Shown: piece by piece, positions 54,935-64,000 of the stretch
Position numbering within the stretch: position 1 is the stretch's first letter
Layout of the letters: the number at the start of each line of letters is the position of its first letter
DNA from: Arthrobacter saudimassiliensis
Lineage (GTDB): Bacteria; Actinomycetota; Actinomycetes; Actinomycetales; Micrococcaceae
Assembly (NCBI GenBank): GCA_900016675.1
Contig: LN483070.1
Coordinates: forward strand, 1,860,001-1,924,000
Length of the DNA stretch: 64,000 nt
Direction: 5' to 3'
Notes under the pieces: model-generated
Told to the model about the DNA's origin: nothing
Databases searched by the model: none
Seen by the model: only the letters and a program-made list of their open reading frames with translations
Made by a program: the position numbers and the translations under genes

Positions 54935-56335
54935 ATGGTGCGCGCTTCCCGACTCCTCATCCCCCGCGAAATCAAGGTCCTCATCGCAGCGGCCTTCGTC
55001 ATTGCCCTCGGCTACGGGCTGGTGGCACCGGTGCTGCCCCAGTTCGCGCAGAGCTTCGACGTCGGCGTCACCGCCTCATCGGTGATCGTCAGCGCCTTCG
55101 CGTTCACCCGCCTGGTGTTCGCTCCGGCCGGCGGGCAGCTGCTGGAAAAGTTCGGCGAGCGGCCGGTCTACATCTGGGGCCTGCTGATCGTGGCCCTGTC
55201 CACCGCGGCCTGCGCCTTCGCCGGCACCTATTGGCAGCTGCTGCTGTTCCGCGGGCTGGGCGGCATCGGCTCCACCATGTTCACCATCTCCGCGATGGGC
55301 CTGATCATCCGCCTGGCGCCGGCCGGAGTGCGCGGGCGGGTGTCCGGCCTCTACGCGTCCTCCTTCCTCGTCGGCAACATCGTGGGCCCGCTGGTCGGCG
55401 GGCTGCTGGCCGGCTTCGGCATGCAGGTGCCGTTCCTCGTCTACGCCGTGGCGCTGCTCATTGCCGCCGGCGGCGTGGCCTGGCAGCTGAAGGACGCCGT
55501 CGGACCCGCCGAAGGTTCCGGCACCGCATCGGCGGGTGCCTCCCCCGTCTCCGGGCAGGACGCCGCCGACGAGGCCGTGGCCGCCGCCGGACCGGTCCAG
55601 GGCGAGCCGGTGACCGAGGTGGCCGCCGAGGCCGGGACCGCCGGGCGGGCAGCCTCCGGCAGCTCCTCGGGGGACGGCCGGACCGCGGGCCGGGCCGGGC
55701 GCGACACCCGGCCCCGCCTGACCGTGCGGGAAGCCCTGCAGGATTCGGCCTACCGGGCGGCCCTGGCATCCTCCTTCGCCAACGGCTGGTCCTCCTTCGG
55801 GGTCCGGAACTCGCTGCTGCCGCTGTTCGCGGCCGCGGTGCTGTCCGGCGGCAGCGAAACCGCCGGCATCGCCCTGACCTTCTTCGCCGGGGGGACCGCC
55901 CTGGCCCTGCTGTTCTCCGGCCGGCTGACGGACAGCTGGGGGCGACGGCCGATGGTGCTCTCCGGCCTGGCGCTGAACGCCGCGGCGACGGCGGTCATCG
56001 GCTTCACGGACAACGTTCCGCTGTTCCTGGCCGTCTCGGCGCTGGCCGGACTCGGCACCGGGATGCTGAACCCGGCCCAGCAGGCGGCGGTGGCCGACGT
56101 CGTCGGCAACGAGCGCAACGGAGGCAAGGTGCTGGCCGCGTTCCAGATGACCGCGGACTCCGGGGCGATCATCGGCCCGATCCTGGCCGGGGTGCTCGCG
56201 GACACGCTGGGCTACGAATGGGCGTTCGCCCTGACCGGGGCCGTCGCCCTGCTCGCCTTCCTGGTGTGGCTGGGCGCGCGGGAAACCCTGGCCGGCCGCC
56301 CCGCCGCCCGCACCGGGTCTACGATCGAGGAATGA
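54935..56335 (+). CDS. MFS transporter
   Basis: A 466-residue protein of twelve TM segments. The central loop between TM6 and TM7 (about 185-260) is long, Gly/Ala/Ser-rich and probably disordered. Motif A-like GQLLEKFGERPVYIWG (TM2-3) is present and the second half has GRLTDSWGRRPMVLSG. Drug efflux is likely but unproven. ATG preceded by CAAGG. It is divergent from ftsY by 55 bp, and its stop overlaps the amidotransferase start (ATGA). Confidence 0.83.
   Translation: MVRASRLLIPREIKVLIAAAFVIALGYGLVAPVLPQFAQSFDVGVTASSVIVSAFAFTRLVFAPAGGQLLEKFGERPVYIWGLLIVALSTAACAFAGTYWQLLLFRGLGGIGSTMFTISAMGLIIRLAPAGVRGRVSGLYASSFLVGNIVGPLVGGLLAGFGMQVPFLVYAVALLIAAGGVAWQLKDAVGPAEGSGTASAGASPVSGQDAADEAVAAAGPVQGEPVTEVAAEAGTAGRAASGSSSGDGRTAGRAGRDTRPRLTVREALQDSAYRAALASSFANGWSSFGVRNSLLPLFAAAVLSGGSETAGIALTFFAGGTALALLFSGRLTDSWGRRPMVLSGLALNAAATAVIGFTDNVPLFLAVSALAGLGTGMLNPAQQAAVADVVGNERNGGKVLAAFQMTADSGAIIGPILAGVLADTLGYEWAFALTGAVALLAFLVWLGARETLAGRPAARTGSTIEE
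56320..56334 (+). promoter_or_regulatory. Possible internal leaderless promoter of the amidotransferase gene
   Basis: TACGAT at 56320-56325 lies six bases before the ATG at 56332, inside the end of the MFS gene. A GAGG is also there, so coupled translation and a leaderless transcript may both occur. Confidence 0.4.
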
Positions 56336-57063
56336 AGCCCTTCCTGCTTTTGGCCACCCGGTCAGAGGACGACGCCGCCGATGAGGAATACGAAGCCTTC
56401 GCCCGCTTCGCCGGCCTGGACGCCTCCGGCCTGCACCGGCTGCGGCTGGAGCAGGGCCCGCTGCCGGACCTGGACCTGGACCGCTACAGCGGCCTGATCA
56501 CCGGCGGCTCCGTCTTCAACTCCAGCGACCCCCAGGACGCCAAAAGCCCGGTGCAGCGGCGCGTCGAGGCCGATCTGGCCCGTCTGCTGGACGAGGTGAC
56601 GGCACGGGACTTCCCGTTCCTGGGCGCCTGCTACGGCGTCGGGACGCTGGGCCGGCACCAGGGCGCCGTCGTCGACCGCCGCTTCGGCGAGCCCATCGGC
56701 GCCGTCGAGGTGTCGCTGACCGACGCCGGCCGCGACGACCCGCTGCTGGAGGGAATGCCGGAGCGCTTCCACGCCTTTGTCGGGCACAAGGAGGCGGTGG
56801 CGAAGCTGCCCGCGCACGCGGTGAACCTGGCCGGGTCCGCCACCTGCCCGGTGCAGATGTTCCGGGTGCGCAGCAACCTGTACGCCACCCAGTTCCATCC
56901 CGAGCTGGACGTCCCGGGCCTGCTCACCCGCATCTCGGTCTACCGGCACGCCGGATACTTCCCCGAGGAGGACGCCGAGGCGGTGATGGATTCGGTCCGC
57001 GGCGCCAACGTGCAGGCCCCGCCGCGGATCCTGCACAACTTCGTCCGCCGCTACGCCCGCTAG
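56332..57063 (+). CDS. Class I glutamine amidotransferase-like protein
   Basis: A 243-residue GMP-synthase-type glutaminase domain. Catalytic Cys100 is in FLGACYGVGTL and His189/Glu191 in QFHPE; the oxyanion strand LITGGSVFNSS is at 55-65. No synthetase domain is attached, so its acceptor is unknown. It may act on a peptide or metabolite, or only as a gamma-glutamyl hydrolase. It overlaps the MFS gene by four bases. Confidence 0.87.
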   Translation: MKPFLLLATRSEDDAADEEYEAFARFAGLDASGLHRLRLEQGPLPDLDLDRYSGLITGGSVFNSSDPQDAKSPVQRRVEADLARLLDEVTARDFPFLGACYGVGTLGRHQGAVVDRRFGEPIGAVEVSLTDAGRDDPLLEGMPERFHAFVGHKEAVAKLPAHAVNLAGSATCPVQMFRVRSNLYATQFHPELDVPGLLTRISVYRHAGYFPEEDAEAVMDSVRGANVQAPPRILHNFVRRYAR

Positions 57064-57104
57064 CGGCCGGCTCCCCCGGCCGGGCTGCGCCGGGGCGGCC
57101 GCGC

Positions 57105-60100
57105 TTATTGGGGCGGAGCTGCCTCTTCGCGCCGGTCGGTGCGCTCCATGCGCTGGCTGATCACGGTGGAGACGCCGTCGCCGCGCATGGTCACGCCGTA
57201 CAGGGCGTCGGCGACCTCCATGGTCCGCTTCTGGTGCGTGATGACGATCAGCTGGCTGGACTCGCGCAGTTCCTCGAAGATGGTGATCAGCCGGCCCAGG
57301 TTCGTGTCGTCGAGGGCGGCCTCCACCTCGTCCATCACGTAGAACGGCGAGGGGCGGGCCTTGAAGATGGCCACGAGCAGCGCCACCGCGGTCAGGGAAC
57401 GTTCGCCGCCGGAGAGCAGCGAGAGCCGCTTGATCTTCTTGCCGGCCGGCCGGGCCTCCACCTCGATGCCGGTGGTGAGCATGTCCTCGGGTTCGGTGAG
57501 CACCAGGCGGCCCTCCCCGCCCGGGAACAGCCGGCCGAAGACCCGCTCGAACTGGGCGGCGGTGTCGTGGAAGGCCTCGGTGAAGACCTGCTCCACCCGC
57601 TGGTCCACTTCCTTGATGATGTCCAGCAGGTCCTTGCGGGTCGCCTTGAGGTCCTCGAGCTGGGTGCTGAGGAACTTGTGCCGCTCCTCCAGGGCCGCGA
57701 ATTCCTCCAGCGCCAGCGGATTGACCTTGCCCAGGGCGGCCAGGTCCCGCTCGGCCTTCCGCAGCCGCTTCTCCTGCTCGGCGCGCACATAGGGCACCCC
57801 CGGCGGGATCGGGTTGCCGTCGTCGTCGACCTCCTGGCGCAGGGCCGCCCACTTGTCGCCGCCCCCGTCCTCCGGGACCGGAACCGGCTGGTCCGGGCCG
57901 TAGTGGGCGAGCAGGTGGTCCGCCGTCATGCCCAGTTCCTCGACCGAGCGGGCCTGCAGCGTTTCCAGCCGCAGCCGCTGCTCGGCGCGCTGCAGTTCGT
58001 CGCGGTGCACCGAGTCCGTGAGCTTGGCCAGCAGGGCCGCGGCCTCGGCGTTGGCCGAGCGCACCGTCTCCAGCTCGGCGCGGCGCGCGTTGCGCACGGC
58101 CTCGGCCTCGTCCCGCTCGGCGGCGGCCCGGGCAAGCGAGACGTCGGCGAAGGCGAGTGCGGCGTCGGCGGCCTGCGCGACGGCGTGTGCCCGGGCGGAC
58201 TGCCGACGGCGGCGCTCCGCCCGCTCGGCGGCGGCGGCACGGGCCCGGCGCTCGGCCTCGGCGCTCCGCTCCAGGGCGGCGGCGCGGCCGGTCGCCGCGG
58301 AGAGCTGCTCCTCGCAGGAGCGCAGGGACAGCCGGGCTTCCATCTCCGCCTGCCGGGCCTGGACCGCCGCGGCGTTGAGCGCCTCGAGCCGGCCCCGGGA
58401 CGGTTCCTCCTCGTCGGCGGGCTGCTGTTCGGCTGCCGCCAGGCGGTCCTCGGCCTCTTCCAGGGCCTGGCGTTCGGCGGCCAGGTTCTGCTCGGCCGCC
58501 TCGATGGAGCGCTGCAGCCGTGCGGCTTCACCTTCGGCCGAGCGCAGCACCGATCCCAGGGAGCCGAGGCGCTCGGCCACGCCCGCCAGCCGGGCATCGG
58601 AATAGTGCAGGGCCGCGAGCGCGGCATCGGCGCGGGCGGCGGCCTCGTCCCGGGCGGCGACGGCGGCGGCCAGGGCCTCGTGGGCCGTGTCACGGCGGGC
58701 CTCGGCGTCCCGCAACCGGGCCTGCGTCTCGTCGACGGCGGCCTGCACCTCGATCAGGCCCGGCGCGGACTCGGATCCGCCGCGGGCGTGGACGGAGGAC
58801 ACCAGGTCTCCGTCCGCCGTGACGACCCGCAGCCCGGGCGCCTCGGCCAGCACCCGGACCGCGTCGGCCAGCGTGGGCACCGCCACGGTGCCCGCCAGCA
58901 ACTGCCGCAACGGCTCCAGCACGTGGTCGGGACCGGCCAGCAGCCCGGCGACCGGCTCGGCACCGTCGGGAACGGGCGCCGGTGTTCCGGCGGCGGCCGC
59001 CGCCGGGGTCCGCGGAGCGAGCAGCAGCTCGGCCTGCCCCGCGTCAGCGGCCTTCAGCTGTTCCAGGGCCGCCACGGCCGTGTCGACGCCGGCCACCGCG
59101 AGCGCCTCCGCGGCGCCGCCCAGGGCGGCGGCGACAACACGTTCGCGTCCTGCGGCCACGGTCACCAGCTCGGCCAGCGGGCCGAGCATGCCGTCGAGTC
59201 CGGCGTCCAGCAGCGCGGCGCTGCCGTCACGCCGCTGCAGCCCCACCGCGAGGGCGTCCCGGCGGGCGGCCAGGGTTTCACGGTCCCGCTCGGCCTGCCG
59301 TTCCTCGTCCCGCAGCCGCCGGACCTCGGCGTCGGCCTCCTCCCGGCGGGCCAGTGCCTGCTCGTATTCCTCGTCGAGGCCCTCCTCGCCCTGCTCGGCT
59401 CCGGCGGCCTCAGCCTCCAGGGCCGCGAACTCCTCGGCGGCCCGGGCGCGGCGCTCCTGGCCTTCGGCGACCAGGCTGCGCAGCCGGCCCAGCTCGGCCT
59501 GCGCGGACTCCACCCGGGAGCGGGCGGCCCCGGCCGTGCCGGCGAGGCGGGCCAGGCCCTCACGGCGGTCCGCGGCGGCGCGGAGCACTGCGGCCAGCCG
59601 CTGTTCCTCCGCGGCCGCGTCCTCCTCCGCCTCGATGCGGACCTCCACCGCATCCTCCAGGGCCTCCCGGCGGAGCCCGACCTCCTCCTGCAGGGCGCCG
59701 GCTTCGGCGCGCATCCGCTCGGCCTGGGCGCGCAGCTGCTCCGGGTCCCGCCCCGGAGCCGGCCCGCCGTCCGCGGCCCCCAGCAGCCGGCCCCGCTCCC
59801 GGGCCAGCTCCCCCAGGGAGCGCAGCCGCTCGCGGACCGCGGACAGCTGGTACCAAGCCTCGCGGGCGGCCGCCAGGCGAGGCGCGGCGTCGGCGGCGGC
59901 CCGTTCGAGCTGCTGCTGGCGTTCCTGCCCGGCGGCGAGCTCCTGCTCGACGGCGGCGCGGCGTTCCTTCAGGGCCTGTTCGTCGGCGGCGTCCTTGGCC
60001 AGTGCCGCCTCGAGGCCGGCAATGTCATCGGCCAGCAGCCGGGCCCTGGCGTCGCGGACATCCTGCTGCACCTGCCGGGCACGGCGGGCGACGGCGGCCT

Positions 60101-60722
60101 GCTTGCCGAGCGGCCCCAGCTGGCGGCGCAGCTCCGCCGTGAGATCGGTGAGCCGGGCCAGGTTCGCCTGCATGGCCTCGAGCTTGCGGACTGTCTTTTC
60201 CTTGCGGCGCCGGTGCTTGAGGATGCCGGCGGCCTCTTCGATGAAGCCGCGGCGCTCCTCGGGGCCGGCGTGCAGCACCCGGTCCAGCTGCCCCTGCCCC
60301 ACGATCACGTGCATCTCCCGGCCCAGGCCGGAGTCGGAGAGCAGTTCCTGGATGTCCAGCAGCCGGCACGGGGAGCCGTTGATCGCGTATTCGGAGCCGC
60401 CGGCGCGGAACAGGGTCCGGGAGATGGTGACCTCCGAGTATTCGATCGGCAGCGCGCCGTCGGCGTTGTCGATGGTCAGCGCCACCTGGGCGCGGCCGAG
60501 CGCCGGGCGGGAGGAGGTCCCGGCGAAAATCACGTCCTCCATCTTGCCGCCACGCAGGGTCTTGGCGCCCTGCTCGCCCATCACCCAGGCGAGGGCGTCG
60601 ACCACGTTCGACTTGCCCGACCCGTTGGGGCCCACCACGGCCGTGACGCCGGGCTCGAACTCGAACGTGGTCGCCGATGCGAAGGACTTGAAGCCGCGCA
60701 TCGTGAGGGTCTTCAAATGCAC
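57105..60722 (-). CDS. smc: Chromosome segregation protein SMC
   Basis: Structural maintenance of chromosomes ATPase, 1205 residues. Walker A is GPNGSGKSN (about 30-38), followed by a long coiled coil, a hinge near 500-640 and a second coiled coil, then the C-motif LLSGGERSLTAVALL and Walker B FYVMDEVEAALDD near the C-terminus. The GTG at 60722 is chosen since HLKTLTMRGFKSFA is the family start; the frame further upstream is not homologous. It works with ScpA/ScpB to fold the chromosome. Confidence 0.95.
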   Translation of the reverse strand: MHLKTLTMRGFKSFASATTFEFEPGVTAVVGPNGSGKSNVVDALAWVMGEQGAKTLRGGKMEDVIFAGTSSRPALGRAQVALTIDNADGALPIEYSEVTISRTLFRAGGSEYAINGSPCRLLDIQELLSDSGLGREMHVIVGQGQLDRVLHAGPEERRGFIEEAAGILKHRRRKEKTVRKLEAMQANLARLTDLTAELRRQLGPLGKQAAVARRARQVQQDVRDARARLLADDIAGLEAALAKDAADEQALKERRAAVEQELAAGQERQQQLERAAADAAPRLAAAREAWYQLSAVRERLRSLGELARERGRLLGAADGGPAPGRDPEQLRAQAERMRAEAGALQEEVGLRREALEDAVEVRIEAEEDAAAEEQRLAAVLRAAADRREGLARLAGTAGAARSRVESAQAELGRLRSLVAEGQERRARAAEEFAALEAEAAGAEQGEEGLDEEYEQALARREEADAEVRRLRDEERQAERDRETLAARRDALAVGLQRRDGSAALLDAGLDGMLGPLAELVTVAAGRERVVAAALGGAAEALAVAGVDTAVAALEQLKAADAGQAELLLAPRTPAAAAAGTPAPVPDGAEPVAGLLAGPDHVLEPLRQLLAGTVAVPTLADAVRVLAEAPGLRVVTADGDLVSSVHARGGSESAPGLIEVQAAVDETQARLRDAEARRDTAHEALAAAVAARDEAAARADAALAALHYSDARLAGVAERLGSLGSVLRSAEGEAARLQRSIEAAEQNLAAERQALEEAEDRLAAAEQQPADEEEPSRGRLEALNAAAVQARQAEMEARLSLRSCEEQLSAATGRAAALERSAEAERRARAAAAERAERRRRQSARAHAVAQAADAALAFADVSLARAAAERDEAEAVRNARRAELETVRSANAEAAALLAKLTDSVHRDELQRAEQRLRLETLQARSVEELGMTADHLLAHYGPDQPVPVPEDGGGDKWAALRQEVDDDGNPIPPGVPYVRAEQEKRLRKAERDLAALGKVNPLALEEFAALEERHKFLSTQLEDLKATRKDLLDIIKEVDQRVEQVFTEAFHDTAAQFERVFGRLFPGGEGRLVLTEPEDMLTTGIEVEARPAGKKIKRLSLLSGGERSLTAVALLVAIFKARPSPFYVMDEVEAALDDTNLGRLITIFEELRESSQLIVITHQKRTMEVADALYGVTMRGDGVSTVISQRMERTDRREEAAPPQ

Positions 60723-60938
60723 AGCTGATGCACGCTTCCTGCTGCTGGAGTCATTCCATAAATCTACGCGGTACACCAGAATAAACCGGGTACCCGCACG
60801 GCATGGTCCCGGGGAGCGCGCACGACAACCCGCCGGAGGAAAGTAGGCTTTTGGAGGGATCAGACGATCCCGACGCGAGGTTGAGCTGTGCGGCGGCCGC
60901 CAGCGCATGAGTAACAGGCAGCAGACAAGGCAGGCATT
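60723..60938. other. 216-bp divergent intergenic region between smc and oleA
   Basis: No gene is visible. On the minus strand TAGATT may be the smc -10; on the plus strand TAGGCT (60845-60850) is a candidate -10 for oleA. AAGG-CAGG precedes the oleA TTG. Confidence 0.35.
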
Positions 60939-61964
60939 TTGACCGGGAACTTCACCTTCCAGCACAGCAACACGGCCCTCTTGAGCGTGACCAGCGTTGA
61001 AGCGCCGGTGGTGGTCTCGTCGGACGAATTCGACAAGCGGCTTGCCCCGTCCCTCAAGCGGCTTCGGCTTTCCCGCAGGCTTTTGGAGCGGGTCGCCGGC
61101 GTCGAGGAGCGCCGCTGGTGGGCGCCCGGGGCGGACTTTGACGACGGCGCGATCGAGGCCGGCGCGAAGGCCATGGCCGAGGCCGGCATCGAGCCGCACC
61201 AGGTGGGCCTGCTGATCAACACGTCGGTCACGCGGCGGAACCTGGAGCCGTCGGTGGCCGTGAAAATCCATCACGGACTGGGCCTGCCGTCCTCCGCTTT
61301 GAACTTCGATCTGGCCAATGCGTGCCTCGGATTCGTCAACGGAATCACGCTGGCAGCGAACATGATCGAGTCCGGCCAGATCGATTACGCGCTGATCGTG
61401 GCCGGCGAGGATTCGCAGAAGGTGGCCGAGGCGACGTTCGCCCGCCTGAACCGGGAGGACTCCACCCGCGAGGACTACCTGCGCGAGTTCGCCAGCCTGA
61501 CCCTGGGCTCCGGTGCGGCCGCCGCCGTCATCGGCCGGGCCGACGCGCATCCCGGCTCGCACCGCATCCTCGGCGGCGTGTCCCGGGCCGGCACCGAGCA
61601 CCACGAGCTGTGCGTGGGCGGGCATGACGGCATGTATACCGACACCAAGGGCCTGCTCGACGGCGGCCTGGAGCTGGTGGTGACCGCGTGGCGTGAAGCG
61701 CAGGAGCAGGGCTGGAACTGGACCGCCATGGACCGCTACGTCACCCACCAGGTCTCCACCTCCTACACGAACGCGATCATCAAGGCGGTGGAGCTGGACC
61801 GGCAGCGGGTGCCGATCACCTTCCCCAAGTGGGGCAACGTGGGCCCGGCGTCGCTGCCGATGACCCTCGCCCAGGAAGCCGAATCGCTGAACCCGGGCGA
61901 CCGGGTGCTCTGCATGGGCGTCGGCTCCGGCCTGAACACCACCATGATGGAGATTGCGTGGTAG
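60939..61964 (+). CDS. oleA: OleA, acyl-CoA condensing enzyme for long-chain olefins
   Basis: Thiolase-fold enzyme that condenses two fatty acyl-CoAs head to head to give a 2-alkyl-3-keto acid. The 341 residues have nucleophile Cys129 in DLANACLGF, His270 in RYVTHQVS and Asn300 in KWGNVGPAS; substrate pairs, not malonyl-ACP, fit the next genes. TTG start with AAGG nine bases upstream. Its last seven bases overlap the oleBC GTG in another frame, so the proteins are translationally coupled. FabH is the closest look-alike in the window, but its motifs and neighbours differ. Confidence 0.9.
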   Translation: MTGNFTFQHSNTALLSVTSVEAPVVVSSDEFDKRLAPSLKRLRLSRRLLERVAGVEERRWWAPGADFDDGAIEAGAKAMAEAGIEPHQVGLLINTSVTRRNLEPSVAVKIHHGLGLPSSALNFDLANACLGFVNGITLAANMIESGQIDYALIVAGEDSQKVAEATFARLNREDSTREDYLREFASLTLGSGAAAAVIGRADAHPGSHRILGGVSRAGTEHHELCVGGHDGMYTDTKGLLDGGLELVVTAWREAQEQGWNWTAMDRYVTHQVSTSYTNAIIKAVELDRQRVPITFPKWGNVGPASLPMTLAQEAESLNPGDRVLCMGVGSGLNTTMMEIAW

Positions 61965-64000
61965 CTGCAGACTGGCCCGGCGTGGCCGCTTCCTGGTCCA
62001 CCCATGTCCAGGTGCCCTCCACCGCCGCCGTCGACCGGCCCGGCACCGTCCGCACCTGGCACGTCCTCGATACGGCAGCCGACCTGGCGGAACGGGGACT
62101 GGCCCCGCGCGGCACCATCCTGTGCGTGCACGGCAACCCGACCTGGTCCTATCTGTGGCGCAGCGTGGCAGCTGCCGCCGCCGACGCTCCGGGCGGACCC
62201 TGGCGCGTGGTGGCCGTGGACCAGCTGGACATGGGCTTCTCCGAGCGCACGGGAACGTTCCGCCGCCTGGCGGACCGGCTCACCGACCTGTCCGACCTCA
62301 CCGACGCGCTCGGCCTGGACACTCCCGTGGTGACGCTGGGCCATGACTGGGGCGGCACCATCTCGCTCGGGTGGGCGCTGCGGCACCGCAGCGAGGTGGC
62401 CGCCGTCGCGCTGCTGAACACCGCGGTGCATCCGGCCGGCTTCGAGCTGCCCGCCCCGCTGCGCCTGGCCCTGCATCCGGCCGTGCACCGGGCCGGGACG
62501 CGCAGCACCGACGCGTTCATCCGCACGACGCTGTCCCTGGCCCACCCGGCGCTGCCCGCGGACGTGCGGCGGGCCTACAACGCCCCGTACCGGGGAGCCG
62601 AGCGGCGCGACGGCGTGGCGAACTTCGTGGCGGACATTCCTGCCGACCCGTCGCACCCCAGCTGGCCGGCGCTGGATACCGTGGCCGAGGGCATCCGCTC
62701 CCTGGACGTGCCCGCCCTGATGATGTGGGGCCCGCGCGATCCGGTGTTCAGCGACCGCTACCTGCGCGACCTGCTGGGCCGGCTGCCGCAGGCAGATGTG
62801 CACCGCTTCGAGGGCGCCGGTCACCTGGTCGCCGAGGACCGGGACATTGCCGCGCCGCTGTTCCAGTGGCTGCACGCGAACCTGGGCGATGCCGGAGAGG
62901 GCAGGTCCGCCGCGCCGGCGCCCGCCGAGGACGCTGAGGCCGCTGCACCCGTACGCTCAGCCGCCGTGCCGGCCGCCGCTGCGGCGACCGCTGCGGCAAC
63001 CGCCGAGGCCGCCGACCGGTTCCGGCCGATGCTGGCCGAACTGGACGAGCGCCGCACCGATTCCTCCCCCGCCGTGGTCGACATGGCGCCGCTGGGCGGG
63101 CAGGACGGCGCCGGACCGCTGACTCTGTCCTGGGCGGAGCTGGCCGAGCGGGTCGATGCCCTCGCCGCCGGGCTGGCCACCGCCGGCGTCCGGCCCGGAA
63201 CCCGGGTGAACCTGCTGGTGCCGCCGGGCATCGAGCTGACCTCGCTGATCTACGCCTGCCTGCGCCTGAACGCGGTGATTGTGGTCGCCGACGCCGGGCT
63301 GGGCACCAAGGGGCTCAGCCGGGCCATCAAGGGCGCAGGCCCCGCATTCCTCATCGGCATCGAGCGGGCGCTGATCGGTGCCCGGGCGTTCGGCTGGCCG
63401 GGCACCCGGATCAGCGTCGCCGAGCTCTCCCCCGCCCGCCGCCGGCTGCTCGGCATCCGGCACTCGGTGCCTGACCTCATCGCCGCAGGCTCCCGCGCCG
63501 GAGCGGACCGGGCCTGGCCCGCCGTCGAGCCCGACGCCGACGCCGCCGTGCTGTTCACCTCCGGGTCCACCGGCCCCGCGAAGGGCGTCGTCTACACGCA
63601 CCGGCAGCTGACCGCCATGCGCGACGCCATCCGGAACACCTACAACCTGCGCGCCGGCACGTCGCTGGTGGCCGGCTTCGCGCCGTTCGCGCTGCTCGGC
63701 CCGGCGCTGGGAGCGACGTCGGTGACCCCGGACATGGACGTCACCTCGCCGCGCACCCTCAGCGCCGCCGCTTTGGCGGAGGCCGCCTTGGCCGTGGACG
63801 CCACGACGGTGTTCGCTTCCCCGGCCGCGTTGGCCAACGTGCTGGCCACGGCCGGCCAGCTCAGCGGCCGGCAGCGCGAGGCGTTGGCGAAGGTCGAGCT
63901 GCTGCTCTCCGCCGGAGCTCCGATTCCCGAGCCGCTGCTGGCCCGGGTGCAGGACCTGGTGCCGCAGGCCGCGCTGCACACTCCCTACGGGATGACCGAG
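61958..64000 (+). CDS. oleBC: OleBC fusion, beta-lactone decarboxylase and beta-lactone synthetase (cut at the window end)
   Basis: The frame has 681 codons without a stop before the window edge. Residues 1-305 are an alpha/beta hydrolase of haloalkane-dehalogenase type (OleB) with HGNPTW at 58-63 and nucleophile Asp130 in GHDWGGT. An Ala-rich linker follows (about 308-350). Residues 350 onward form an AMP-binding enzyme (OleC) with FTSGSTGPAKG at 533-543 and TPYGMTE at 675-681. OleC makes a cis-beta-lactone from the OleD product and OleB removes CO2 to give the cis-olefin. Fusion of the two is known from Micrococcus luteus. oleD should lie just beyond the window. GTG start at 61958 inside the oleA end. 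Confidence 0.92.
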   Translation, partial: MVAADWPGVAASWSTHVQVPSTAAVDRPGTVRTWHVLDTAADLAERGLAPRGTILCVHGNPTWSYLWRSVAAAAADAPGGPWRVVAVDQLDMGFSERTGTFRRLADRLTDLSDLTDALGLDTPVVTLGHDWGGTISLGWALRHRSEVAAVALLNTAVHPAGFELPAPLRLALHPAVHRAGTRSTDAFIRTTLSLAHPALPADVRRAYNAPYRGAERRDGVANFVADIPADPSHPSWPALDTVAEGIRSLDVPALMMWGPRDPVFSDRYLRDLLGRLPQADVHRFEGAGHLVAEDRDIAAPLFQWLHANLGDAGEGRSAAPAPAEDAEAAAPVRSAAVPAAAAATAAATAEAADRFRPMLAELDERRTDSSPAVVDMAPLGGQDGAGPLTLSWAELAERVDALAAGLATAGVRPGTRVNLLVPPGIELTSLIYACLRLNAVIVVADAGLGTKGLSRAIKGAGPAFLIGIERALIGARAFGWPGTRISVAELSPARRRLLGIRHSVPDLIAAGSRAGADRAWPAVEPDADAAVLFTSGSTGPAKGVVYTHRQLTAMRDAIRNTYNLRAGTSLVAGFAPFALLGPALGATSVTPDMDVTSPRTLSAAALAEAALAVDATTVFASPAALANVLATAGQLSGRQREALAKVELLLSAGAPIPEPLLARVQDLVPQAALHTPYGMTE

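Noticed and set aside
57108-60728. 1206-codon open frame opposite smc
   Set aside because: It is Gly/Leu/His/Gln-rich shadow of the SMC coiled coil on the other strand, with no domain or ribosome site.

Overview
The window is chromosomal DNA from a very GC-rich actinobacterium. Gene content points to Micrococcaceae, in the Arthrobacter/Micrococcus range: lipomannan-type mannosyltransferases (GT87 and MptB), a FasR-fabD-fabH-acpP-fabF block, actinobacterial DUF3052, DUF3145 and DUF2469 proteins, and an oleA-oleBC long-chain-olefin locus with fused OleB and OleC as in Micrococcus. No insertion sequence, phage, CRISPR array or plasmid gene is visible. Codon use and GC look even throughout. Genus is inference.

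Layout. 0-18.7 kb: mannosyltransferases, oligoribonuclease, tRNA-His, acyl-CoA dehydrogenase, peptide deformylase, a long-form GAPDH, an MFS protein, RNase P RNA, YaaA, an RNase HI-VOC fusion with a coiled-coil protein and a Nif3 protein, MsrA, CysK-CysE, 6-phosphogluconate dehydrogenase and a serine-hydrolase lipoprotein. 18.8-34.4 kb: tRNA-Val, sirtuin, AhpE-like peroxiredoxin, DUF3052, AceE, then a GntR/MatC/CoA-transferase/carboxyltransferase cluster, then FasR and the type II fatty-acid synthase operon. This order resembles the Mycobacterium tuberculosis Rv2238c-Rv2245 region, with the GntR-MatC cluster lying between aceE and fasR.

34.5-46.9 kb, almost all minus strand: xerC, an alkyltransferase-like protein whose catalytic Cys is replaced by Thr, dprA, comM, yraN, then DUF2469, rnhB, two signal peptidases, rplS, trmD, rimM, khpA and rpsP. 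Many neighbours overlap by 4 bp (GTGA or ATGA). 47-60.7 kb: VOC protein, ffh, PII, amtB, a GH79-like secreted enzyme, ftsY, MFS, a glutamine amidotransferase and smc. 60.9-64 kb: oleA and the 5' two thirds or so of oleBC, cut by the window end.

How the genes work together. FasR probably controls the fab genes through a TGTAG-N(3-5)-CTACA dyad that occurs once before fasR and once before fabD. amtB-glnK carries a four-half-site GlnR-like box. The MatC-type carrier, family III CoA transferase and fused carboxyltransferase could import, activate and decarboxylate (or feed into fatty-acid synthesis) malonate or a similar dicarboxylate; this is the least conventional system here. At least seven genes seem to be leaderless, with a TAnnnT hexamer 6-7 nt before the start codon.
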